Shown here: in pieces, positions 1 to 5,009 of the stretch
How positions within the stretch are numbered: the first letter of the stretch is position 1
How the letters are laid out: each line of letters opens with the position of its first letter
From: CBDHHC01 sp050633205
GTDB lineage: Bacteria > Pseudomonadota > Alphaproteobacteria > Rhizobiales > CBDHHC01
DNA: 5,835 nucleotides
NCBI GenBank assembly: GCA_050633205.1
Contig: JBOEGA010000040.1
Location: 1 to 5,835 of the forward strand
Direction: 5' to 3'
The notes under the pieces: model-generated
Seen by the model: the letters and a program-made list of their open reading frames with translations, nothing else
What the model was told of the DNA's origin: nothing
The model's database searches: none
Translations under genes and position numbers: made by a program

Positions 1-1
1 T

Positions 2-613
2 TCAGAAGCAGCATGGGCATCTTCAGACCTGGAAATAGTAGCAGCTCCTCATATCATGTCTGTTGTTAATCATTTTAAGGGCTTGCAGGTATTATCCAGA
101 CCTGAGCCCAAAATGATGACAAAAAATGAGGACTTGCCCGATCTTCAGGATATTAAGGGGCAGGAAAGTGCAAAACGTGCTCTCGAAGTAGCTGCTGCTG
201 GAGGCCACAATCTTCTTATGGTAGGCCCGCCCGGATCCGGGAAGTCTATGTTAGCCCAGCGTTTATCATCAATTCTTCCAGAATTGGACGCCAAAGAAAT
301 GCTGGAAGTCAGTATGGTTCAGTCTATGGCTGGTGAATTAACCGGAGGTAAGCTCGGCTGTAGCCGTCCTTTTAGAGCCCCTCATCATTCCGCGAGCATG
401 GCAGCATTGGTTGGTGGAGGGATAAAACCAAAACCCGGTGAAGTCGCTTTAGCTCATATGGGTGTTCTGTTCCTTGATGAACTGCCGGAGTTTGCACCTC
501 AGGTGCTGGATTCTCTGCGCCAGCCACTGGAAACCGGAGAAACTGTTATTGCGAGGGTAAACCACCGTATTACCTACCCGTCCCGTATTCAGTTAGTCGC
601 TGCAATGAACCCG
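2..613 (+). pseudogene. comM: ComM/YifB AAA+ helicase, 5' part, disrupted by element insertion
   Basis: The frame is open from base 2, before the first ATG at 56, and the residues before that ATG (EAAWASSDLEIVAAP and on) match the normal ComM interior, so the real start lies left of the window. Walker A (GPPGSGKS) is at 224-247, the conserved RPFRAPHHSAS segment follows, and Walker B (GVLFLDELPEF) starts at 461. The family then continues LVAAMNPCRCG, but here homology ends at the Asn-Pro codons (608-612) and a TGA at 614-616 closes the frame. The C-terminal half of the ATPase and the rest of the protein are missing. ComM is known as a hexameric helicase that aids branch migration during integration of transformed DNA, and comM is a known insertion site for genomic islands such as AbaR in Acinetobacter. 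The wording of the Walker A region (AKRALEVAAAGGHNLLMVG) resembles alphaproteobacterial ComM. The fragment is presumably non-functional. Confidence 0.93.
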
Positions 614-2091
614 TGACTATTCGTTGCCCTATGGTCAGCGTTTTTCGTAGAAGGAACATACAGAAGTTTGATTTCTACGGATTGATCGTCAACAACGATT
701 TGCTTTGTAATTGCTTCAACGATTGATCGTTTTTCATCTTCTTCAATACAACTCCACCTACTATATAAATCTCTAGTGTCGTTCAGGACAACTTCTCTTG
801 AAGCCTTGCTGTTTTTCATAATATCAATTTGGGCTTCCAGGTTGGGCAATTCTTCTTCAATCTGGGCTAGACGTTCTTCCAGGGGTTTGTTTCGCTTGCC
901 AAAGCCTTTGCTGTCGATCTGTCCGTCTATGTAAAGGTCATAGAGTTGATCCGCCTGCTTTTCCAATTTTCTCTGTTCATCAACCAAAACTTTGAGCTGC
1001 TGCTTTTTAGATGTCAGCACTTCATTGGCTGCTTGTAGGTGCTGCTCCAGTTCAACATCTGAAAAAACAAAAGCTTTCAGTTGAGAATGATAAATACCGT
1101 CTATGTCTTCGATTGGAATTTTGTTGGTACAGCCGGATTTTGAACAACGATAAATTGGAGGACTGCTGCGAGCGTGCATTTTGTGACCGCAGTTGCAGAA
1201 TACATAGCCACCAAGCAGGTGTTTGCGTTTCTTGGTGGGTTTTCTTCCGGCTGCCATTTCATCCAGAATGGCATTGCAACGCTGCCAAGTATCTTCCGGT
1301 ACTATCGCTTCTACTTCTCTATATACCCACTCGCTTTCGTCTTTCAGTTCAGCAGCTTTGCCTACACCCTGGCTACGAGTGTAGTTGGCTCGGTGCAGCC
1401 CTTTAGCTGTTGGATCACGTAGCAGACGGTCAATAGTGGTATCAGAAAATGCTCCGCCTTTGCGGGTGCGGTAGCCTTGCTCGTTTAGCAATCTGGCCAC
1501 GGTCTTTTTTCGTTTATGCTCCAAGAACAAATCGTACATCAGTTTGCGTATAGGAGCCTCGGTAGGATGCGGGACTAAAGCACCATCTACCCATTGATAG
1601 CCAAAGCTGGCTTGGCCACCGATGTTTTTACCCATCTTGGCTCTGATAGGAACGGAGGCTTTGACCCGTTCGGCTATTTCTTCACGTTCAAATTGAGCTA
1701 GGGCCGCAATGACGGTAAAGAACAGACGGCCAGCAGGTGATCCGGTATCTATGCTTTCATGCAGTGAAATGAGATCAGCCCCGTACTGTTCAAAATATTC
1801 GGAGAAGTCCAACAGCTCTTTGGTGTTGCGAGCCAAGCGAGCCAGTTTGGAAAAGATCAGCCCACTAATCCGACCGCATTTTATATCCCCCAACATTCGC
1901 TGACATTCGGGATGATCCATCACTGATTTACCACTGACCCCGGATAGGTCGTACACATCAGCTACATGCCACTCTCTGGCCTGGGCATAGGCTTCTGCTC
2001 GCTTCAAATGATTTTCTGGGCTTTCGCCCTTGGCCTGGTCTTCGGTTGATACACGTATCCAAATGCCAACGGCTTTATCTTGATTTCTCAT
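589..2091 (-). CDS. Large serine recombinase (site-specific integrase)
   Basis: A 500-residue protein starting at ATG (2089-2091). The catalytic resolvase domain covers about residues 7-150: RVSTEDQ carries the nucleophile Ser15, and SKLARLARN supplies Arg85 and Arg88 where the family has its active-site arginines. The Recombinase domain follows at about 160-280 (FGYQ, then the RKGGAFSDTTIDRLLRDP segment), then a zinc ribbon with Cys299, Cys301, Cys316 and Cys321, and a long charged coiled-coil region at about 350-430. Length and order fit large serine integrases, which recombine attP with attB through a Ser-DNA covalent intermediate. No good ribosome site precedes the ATG. The last eight codons (HGFIAATN) and the stop lie in sequence read antisense from comM, so the C-terminus in the excised form should differ. 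It is very probably the integrase of this element. Confidence 0.95.
   Translation of the reverse strand: MRNQDKAVGIWIRVSTEDQAKGESPENHLKRAEAYAQAREWHVADVYDLSGVSGKSVMDHPECQRMLGDIKCGRISGLIFSKLARLARNTKELLDFSEYFEQYGADLISLHESIDTGSPAGRLFFTVIAALAQFEREEIAERVKASVPIRAKMGKNIGGQASFGYQWVDGALVPHPTEAPIRKLMYDLFLEHKRKKTVARLLNEQGYRTRKGGAFSDTTIDRLLRDPTAKGLHRANYTRSQGVGKAAELKDESEWVYREVEAIVPEDTWQRCNAILDEMAAGRKPTKKRKHLLGGYVFCNCGHKMHARSSPPIYRCSKSGCTNKIPIEDIDGIYHSQLKAFVFSDVELEQHLQAANEVLTSKKQQLKVLVDEQRKLEKQADQLYDLYIDGQIDSKGFGKRNKPLEERLAQIEEELPNLEAQIDIMKNSKASREVVLNDTRDLYSRWSCIEEDEKRSIVEAITKQIVVDDQSVEIKLLYVPSTKNADHRATNSHGFIAATN
600..625. other. Left attachment junction (attL) of the element in comM
   Basis: ComM coding similarity stops at ATGAACCC (605-612), and the sequence to the right is unrelated and contains the 3' end of a serine recombinase on the other strand. 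A recombinase gene abutting a broken conserved gene is the normal arrangement at the end of a serine-integrase element. The exact two-base crossover cannot be placed, because any identity shared between attP and attB would hide it. The right junction, with the remainder of comM (Cys-Arg-Cys-Gly onward), is not in the window. Confidence 0.75.
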
Positions 2092-2098
2092 GTTGCGA

Positions 2099-2120
2099 AC
2101 CAGTTTTTTGTAGTGATAAC
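2099..2120 (+). repeat. Element repeat, copy 1 (22-base long form)
   Basis: ACCAG followed by six T and the core GTAGTGATAAC (core 2110-2120). The whole 22 bases recur exactly at 2297-2318. This copy begins 7 bases upstream of the recombinase start codon, so on that gene's transcript it would lie in or next to the leader. Confidence 0.9.
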
Positions 2121-2296
2121 GGGGTGTACACGAGAGATCTATATCATGATTGGGTACTGTGACCTATGGGGAACAGTTGGGAAAGTGGCCAGGTGGGGAA
2201 AAACTAACGGAGAATGCATGGCATAAAAAATATAGAAGTAGTGATGTGCATCGAGAAAAGACAGGGAAAATGTAGTGATAGTAGCAGGATTTAAAT

Positions 2297-2318
2297 ACCA
2301 GTTTTTTGTAGTGATAAC
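2297..2318 (+). repeat. Element repeat, copy 2 (22-base long form)
   Basis: An exact second copy of the 22 bases at 2099-2120, in the same orientation and offset by 198 bases; core at 2308-2318. It lies between the recombinase and the operon promoter and overlaps no recognised gene. Confidence 0.9.
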
Positions 2319-2439
2319 AGTAAATAAATGCCGGTCAAGTCTAACTATAGGTAGGCTGTTTTAGTGATGGAGCGTTTCTTACCAGGGCATAAGGAACTAC
2401 TAGTGCATTAATATTGCTAATTAAATTTGTATACTCAAC

Positions 2440-2451
2440 TTGCATATGCAA
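2440..2451. promoter_or_regulatory. Palindrome TTGCATATGCAA over the -35 box (possible operator)
   Basis: Perfect 12-base inverted symmetry, covering the whole -35 hexamer of the predicted promoter. A protein bound here would block RNA polymerase. The HTH protein at 4005-4256 is one candidate, but the palindromes next to its own gene differ in sequence, so this pairing is a guess. Confidence 0.45.
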
Positions 2452-2468
2452 CAATAAAAGTGTATACT
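2440..2468 (+). promoter_or_regulatory. Sigma70-type promoter of the phage-like operon
   Basis: The -35 TTGCAT (2440-2445) and the -10 TATACT (2463-2468) are separated by 17 bases, the ideal spacing. Transcription would start near 2475, about 43 bases before the ATG at 2518. The -35 box lies inside a perfect 12-base palindrome, which suggests control by a dimeric repressor. A second TATACT just upstream (2430-2435) could belong to an alternative weaker promoter. Confidence 0.65.
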
Positions 2469-2475
2469 ATAGGTA

Positions 2476-2491
2476 GTTAGTGAAAGCTAAC
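2476..2491 (+). promoter_or_regulatory. 5' leader hairpin with GAAA tetraloop
   Basis: GTTAGT-GAAA-GCTAAC forms a six-pair stem (the closing pair is U-G) with a GNRA-type loop. With the predicted start site near 2475 the hairpin would be at the very 5' end of the operon transcript, a position where such stems often protect mRNA from decay. The stem is short, so this is tentative. Confidence 0.35.
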
Positions 2492-2517
2492 GATTATCTA
2501 AACATAATAAAAAATAT

Positions 2518-2946
2518 ATGGCTACAAGAAGCTCTATCGCTTACCAAAATGTTGATGGTAGTGTTCACTCCATCTACTGCCACTATGATGGGTACCCAGA
2601 ACACAACGGCAAAATTCTCAAAGAAAATTACAAAAGTTTTGAAAAAGTCAAAAATCTAATTGCACTTGGGGACATTTCTTCACTAGGTATTGAGATTAAC
2701 CCAAAAAACGACGAACCACACAATTTTGATGATAGGCAATCTGGTGTGACTGTCGCATATCACCGAGATCGCAAAGAGAATTGGGAAAATGTAAAGCCTA
2801 ATGAGTATTATGACATTACAGCTTGGCTACGTCACAGTGTTGGGAATTGCGGTTTTGAATATTTATATATCCTCAAAAAAGGTATAGATGGTAACTACTG
2901 TTGGTGTTTCATCGATCCCAATAATTTACCGATTGAAAAGTTGTAA
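2518..2946 (+). CDS. Phage/plasmid-type conserved protein of unknown function
   Basis: A 142-residue protein. Its N-terminus (MATRSSIAYQ, then DGSVHSIYCHYDGYPEHNGKIL at about 13-34, then a VKNLIALGDISSLG segment at about 45-57) has the layout of a small protein family that I recall from tailed-phage genomes and plasmids, in which an IYCHWDGYP-like motif and an LIALGDLSSL-like motif are conserved. No role is established for it that I can name. The middle part (HRDRKENWENV) and the aromatic C-terminal part (GFEYLYILKKG and NYCWCF) also fit that family. No signal peptide or membrane segment is visible. The ATG is preceded by an A-rich stretch without a Shine-Dalgarno site, so translation may rely on an unstructured leader. 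It is the first gene of a three-gene operon; the gap to the next gene is 39 bases. Confidence 0.8.
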   Translation: MATRSSIAYQNVDGSVHSIYCHYDGYPEHNGKILKENYKSFEKVKNLIALGDISSLGIEINPKNDEPHNFDDRQSGVTVAYHRDRKENWENVKPNEYYDITAWLRHSVGNCGFEYLYILKKGIDGNYCWCFIDPNNLPIEKL

Positions 2947-2985
2947 GCCCCTACCCGCCAAATTGATAACTAACCTACAGGACCT

Positions 2986-3297
2986 ATGGAAATCGTAACA
3001 CACGACTTGAGCCGTTTTGGCTACCGTGAGCTAGATATGGCAGGTGATCTACTTAAAGCACTCGCAGATCGAAAAGTCTCCAGCAACATTGAAGATATTG
3101 ACAACAACATCACGCTTGCCATGAACACCAACAGCGGTTGCGTGTTTCTCAGCGATGATGAGTACCGCACTTTTATGATGAATGATGGTGTACTGGATGA
3201 GTGGGCCTACTGTTCAACATGTGGGAGCGAAAACTTTGTAGATGATCTGTTTGATGGAGATTGTACAAACAAAGAGACTTGCAAGCATTGTAACTAG
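2986..3297 (+). CDS. Small zinc-ribbon protein of phage type, unknown function
   Basis: A 103-residue acidic protein. The first part reads THDLSRFGYRELDMAGDLLKA, the middle has MNTNSGCVFLSDDEY (about 46-60), and the C-terminus has Cys76-x2-Cys79 and Cys99-x2-Cys102 with a further Cys93, which looks like a zinc ribbon. The same order (a G-x-RELxMA-like helix, an MNxxSGxVFLxDE segment, then paired cysteines) occurs in small uncharacterised phage proteins as I recall them; no function is known to me. The start is supported by AGGA at 2979-2982, three bases before the ATG. It is the middle gene of the operon, with 15 bases to the next start. The cysteines suggest binding to nucleic acid or to a protein partner, which is inference. 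Confidence 0.78.
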   Translation: MEIVTHDLSRFGYRELDMAGDLLKALADRKVSSNIEDIDNNITLAMNTNSGCVFLSDDEYRTFMMNDGVLDEWAYCSTCGSENFVDDLFDGDCTNKETCKHCN

Positions 3298-3312
3298 CTA
3301 AATAATTGACTT

Positions 3313-3915
3313 ATGAAAACGTACACGAAGACAGTGGAAGTAACAAAACCACGGCTGGAGATTTATTTAGACCGCTTCGCTGAAAATCCAAGAGACTGGC
3401 ATTGTGCAGGATATTTGTTATCTGCATCCAATAAATACATTGATGATACTGATGTCCATACTCCCGATCGACCCAGTACACTACATACCGCTGAAGAATT
3501 AAAGGAAATTATGATGGACGTTGGAATGGTTGCTACAAGCCTGGACGATCATATCAAAAGGATGCACAAGGAAACAGACAACCAGTACCACATATTCCCA
3601 ATTGTGAGATATGAACACGGGAATGTATCGTATCGTTTAGGTAGTATACATGGCTTTGATTATAGTAACGATACATTCTACTTTGCCCCCAAGACTAGTG
3701 AAACAAAAAGAAAACGACAAGCAGAAAAAGTCATAGCTGCTGAGCTAGAAGAATATTCAAGCTGGTGCAGTGGCGAAATATATGCTGTTTCAATCTATGA
3801 TGAAGTGGGGGAGCTGGTAGATTATAATAGCGGGTATTACGATATTGATGATCTGAAAGCGGACTTGCCAAGCGAGTGGCAAAGTGAAGATTTGGAGCAA
3901 TACTGGGTACGGTAA
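3313..3915 (+). CDS. Phage-type conserved protein of unknown function
   Basis: A 200-residue acidic protein. The segment RFAENPRDWHCAGYLLS (about 21-37) resembles the NPREWDNLG-type N-terminus of a protein family seen in phage and plasmid genomes. Those proteins share a central IFPIVRYEHG-like strand (here about 94-103), a region describing a FDYSND-x-FYFAP-like turn, and a C-terminal part with AEKVIAAELEEYSSW and a GEIYAVSIYDEVGELVD segment (about 154-170), all visible here. The family function is not known to me; no catalytic motif is evident, and there is no signal peptide. No clear Shine-Dalgarno site precedes the ATG, and it follows the previous stop by 15 bases, so coupling is plausible. 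It is the last gene of the operon, followed at once by a terminator. Confidence 0.78.
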   Translation: MKTYTKTVEVTKPRLEIYLDRFAENPRDWHCAGYLLSASNKYIDDTDVHTPDRPSTLHTAEELKEIMMDVGMVATSLDDHIKRMHKETDNQYHIFPIVRYEHGNVSYRLGSIHGFDYSNDTFYFAPKTSETKRKRQAEKVIAAELEEYSSWCSGEIYAVSIYDEVGELVDYNSGYYDIDDLKADLPSEWQSEDLEQYWVR

Positions 3916-3921
3916 TTACCT

Positions 3922-3957
3922 AAACAAAAACCCCGCACAAGACGGGGATTTTTGTTT
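3922..3957. terminator. Rho-independent terminator, probably bidirectional
   Basis: AAACAAAAACCCCG (3922-3935) pairs with CGGGGATTTTTGTTT (3943-3957) around the 7-base loop CACAAGA, with one unpaired base. On the plus strand the G+C stem is followed by a T-rich run and ends the three-gene operon 7 bases after its last stop codon. Read on the minus strand the same symmetry gives a GC stem followed by GTTTTTGTTT, so it can also stop leftward transcripts coming from 5266 through 4198. Confidence 0.88.
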
Positions 3958-3963
3958 ATCTAA

Positions 3964-3999
3964 ACATGTAAAAAATACATGTCCGTATAGTATACTATA
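3964..3999 (+). promoter_or_regulatory. Two palindromes and probable -10 of the HTH gene
   Basis: ACATGTA-AAAAA-TACATGT (3964-3982) is an inverted repeat with a 5-base spacer, and TATAGTATACTATA (3986-3999) is a perfect 14-base palindrome containing a TATACT -10 box (3991-3996). The TATACTATA part also occurs at the operon promoter (2463-2471). No good -35 was found at 16-18 bases. Transcription would begin near 4003, only two bases before the ATG at 4005, so the message is probably leaderless or nearly so. The layout suggests autoregulation by the encoded HTH protein. Confidence 0.5.
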
Positions 4000-4004
4000 T
4001 CTAC

Positions 4005-4256
4005 ATGATAAAAGTAACAGCCAAAGACATAGCCAACCATTATGGTATCAGCAGGAATACTGTTTTTGCTACTGTCGCCCGCAAAGGGTGGAAGCTCGAC
4101 AACTTCGCCGATCTAGTGAATATGATAAAACACTACGAATACGGTAACCGGCAAAGAACCAAAAACCGAGATTTTGTAGTGATAACAAAATCAGAAATTA
4201 ATCAACTACAAGAAGCTGCAAAATCTCCGTCACCAAAGCCTCAACGGAAAAAATAG
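4005..4256 (+). CDS. Small helix-turn-helix DNA-binding protein
   Basis: An 83-residue basic protein. Residues 4-28 (VTAKDIANHYGISR, then NTVFATVARKGW) form a clear helix-turn-helix of the type that starts many small regulators and terminase-small-subunit-like proteins. The C-terminus is rich in Lys, Pro and Arg (SPSPKPQRKK), as in DNA-binding tails. There is no Shine-Dalgarno site; the probable -10 lies just ahead of the start, suggesting leaderless translation. Palindromes immediately upstream are candidate operators. Repeat copy 3 lies inside the gene and encodes Phe-Val-Val-Ile-Thr at 57-61. The last 59 bases overlap tail to tail with the leftward gene ending at 4198. The likely role is a transcriptional regulator of the element; a role in recombination or DNA packaging is possible. 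Confidence 0.75.
   Translation: MIKVTAKDIANHYGISRNTVFATVARKGWKLDNFADLVNMIKHYEYGNRQRTKNRDFVVITKSEINQLQEAAKSPSPKPQRKK
4172..4186 (+). repeat. Element repeat, copy 3
   Basis: TTTTGTAGTGATAAC, core at 4176-4186. It lies within the 3' part of the HTH gene and 12 bases beyond the stop codon of the leftward gene at 4198-4593, so it marks the end of that gene. It is 210 bases from copy 4, core to core. Confidence 0.88.
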
Positions 4257-4593
4257 ATTGAGGGTAGTTTTTGAGAAAGTGTACCAATGCCAAGCGTTCT
4301 GGCTCGGGTATTGTTTTACGTCGGCTCACTGCATTGACAAACGACCGATGGATAATGGCTTTGCCATGGAAAGCCCGATTCAATCGTAGTGATAACCTTT
4401 TTTCCGTTGCATGGATTTGGGGCTTTTGGTCAAATTGGATGCCATGAACCCGAGCGTAGTATTCCAATACATCGTCAGTGCTAGCCTTTCCAAGATAGTC
4501 TGCTGGAGTAGCAACTAATCCATCTGCTCGGTGAGCTTCTTGCTCATAACGATAGGGACTACCCTTTACCCATTTTATAACCACATATGACAC
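4198..4593 (-). CDS. Mobile-element protein with Y-x-Y-x-Q...YLG N-terminal module
   Basis: A 131-residue protein starting at GTG (4591-4593). Residues 4-35 (VVIKWVKGSPYRYEQ, then R-x2-G-x-V-x-T and YLG) align without gaps to residues 5-36 of the gene at 5006-5266, with about 14 identities in 34 positions, so the two share an N-terminal module. Related N-termini of the type KKI-x-G-x-Y-x-Y-x-Q...EGGKVRT...YLGP occur, as I recall, on small proteins of plasmids and other mobile elements; their function is unknown to me. The C-terminal half (about 71-131) is unlike its neighbour. AAAGG precedes the start by about 12 bases, longer than usual, and repeat copy 5 fills that spacer. Copy 4 lies mid-gene (Leu-Ser-Leu-Arg, 67-70). 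It follows the gene at 4611 by 17 bases and is probably in the same transcript. Confidence 0.68.
   Translation of the reverse strand: MSYVVIKWVKGSPYRYEQEAHRADGLVATPADYLGKASTDDVLEYYARVHGIQFDQKPQIHATEKRLSLRLNRAFHGKAIIHRSFVNAVSRRKTIPEPERLALVHFLKNYPQSIFSVEALVTEILQLLVVD
4386..4402 (+). repeat. Element repeat, copy 4
   Basis: GTAGTGATAACCTTTTT. The TTT usually found before the core is replaced (ATC), but the 17 bases shown are identical to copy 5 at 4596-4612, exactly 210 bases away. It lies in the middle of the leftward gene 4198-4593, at the boundary between the N-terminal module and the unrelated C-terminal half. Confidence 0.88.
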
Positions 4594-4612
4594 TTGTAGT
4601 GATAACCTTTTT
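4594..4612 (+). repeat. Element repeat, copy 5
   Basis: TTGTAGTGATAACCTTTTT, core at 4596-4606. It occupies the 17-base gap between two leftward genes almost exactly, running from just upstream of the GTG start at 4593 into the stop codon at 4611-4613. Confidence 0.9.
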
Positions 4613-4622
4613 AGTAGTTATC
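4601..4622 (-). promoter_or_regulatory. Intercistronic hairpin with stop codon and ribosome site in its loop
   Basis: In the leftward RNA, GATAAC (4622-4617) can pair with GTTATC (4606-4601). The 10-base loop holds the TAA stop of the upstream gene and most of the AAAAAGG that would serve the GTG start at 4593. A ribosome ending the upstream gene would open this stem, so translation of the two genes may be coupled. The stem is only six pairs. Confidence 0.35.
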
Positions 4623-5009
4623 AAACATCGGCTTTAGTGACTGCAACTTGCCTTGATAGGAACGCATCAGTCGCAACCTGGCCAGCTCCTGTCTGATCTT
4701 TCTCATCTGCCTGCGTTTTCTTCCCAGGATGACATCTTTGGCAGTCATTTGGTTGAGCCGCTTCAATCCATTGACGATCCGTTGATCGGCTTTGTCACAC
4801 TCTTTTTGATAATGCCTCATTGAACCAGCGTAGCCGTTGCGGATGACTTCACTGACCAGGCCAATCAGTTCCTGTTTTTTGCTGCCACCAGTTTCTTGAA
4901 TACCCCAGTATTTGCCTTTGAACTCTGAAGCTATGGACTTTGGCAGTTGTGAGGAACAAAATATTTGTAGTGATAACATGACCATGCCCGCTTTGGGGGA
5001 GTTGGTCAT
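4611..5009 (-). CDS. Basic helical protein of unknown function
   Basis: A 132-residue protein; I do not recognise it. The N-terminal third contains KGKYWGIQETGGSKKQELIG (about 31-50). Residues 63-125 are rich in Lys, Arg, Gln and Leu with heptad-like spacing (for example LGRKRRQMRKIRQELARLRLM), suggesting an extended or coiled-coil, probably nucleic-acid-binding, helix. The ATG at 5007-5009 overlaps the stop of the preceding gene as ATGA, a classic translational coupling arrangement that supports both reading frames. Repeat copy 6 lies near the 5' end and encodes Leu-Ser-Leu-Gln (12-15). No membrane segment or signal peptide is seen. A start a few codons later (Met9 or Met11) cannot be excluded. 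Confidence 0.6.
   Translation of the reverse strand: MTNSPKAGMVMLSLQIFCSSQLPKSIASEFKGKYWGIQETGGSKKQELIGLVSEVIRNGYAGSMRHYQKECDKADQRIVNGLKRLNQMTAKDVILGRKRRQMRKIRQELARLRLMRSYQGKLQSLKPMFDNY
4964..4977 (+). repeat. Element repeat, copy 6
   Basis: TTTGTAGTGATAAC, core at 4967-4977, inside the 5' end of the leftward gene 4611-5009. Core-to-core distances are 371 bases to copy 5 and 64 to copy 7. Confidence 0.9.

Larger units (their letters stand above)
2092..2517. other. Gene-free control region between recombinase and phage-like operon
   Basis: No convincing gene is seen on either strand over these 426 bases. The region carries two exact copies of a 22-base direct repeat (2099-2120 and 2297-2318), shorter relatives of its core at 2238-2245 (GTAGTGAT) and 2272-2280 (GTAGTGATA), a short GTGTACAC palindrome at 2124-2131, and near its right end the promoter of the rightward operon. 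It must also contain the leftward promoter of the recombinase, but no clear -35/-10 pair was found for it. In the circular form of such elements the attP region usually lies at the outer side of the integrase gene, so this inner region is more likely regulatory than attP. Confidence 0.6.

Noticed and set aside
614..616. TGA as a recoded sense codon extending comM
   Set aside because: The sequence beyond it does not resemble ComM, and a foreign recombinase gene begins there, so insertion explains the stop.
1011..1422. Plus-strand open frames at 1011-1406 and 1174-1422
   Set aside because: They lie wholly antisense to the well-supported recombinase and contain no recognisable motif.
3235..3247. 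TTTGTAGATGAT in the zinc-ribbon gene as a repeat copy
   Set aside because: It needs an inserted base and lacks the AAC end; it is explained by coding for Phe-Val-Asp-Asp.
3884..4147. Plus-strand open frame across the terminator
   Set aside because: It runs through a strong terminator hairpin and overlaps the HTH gene out of frame.
4176..4606. Integron attC-like sites flanking the 131-aa gene
   Set aside because: The GTTATCAC orientation does not fit the GTTRRRY core, no paired inner boxes are present, and the recombinase is a serine and not a tyrosine type.
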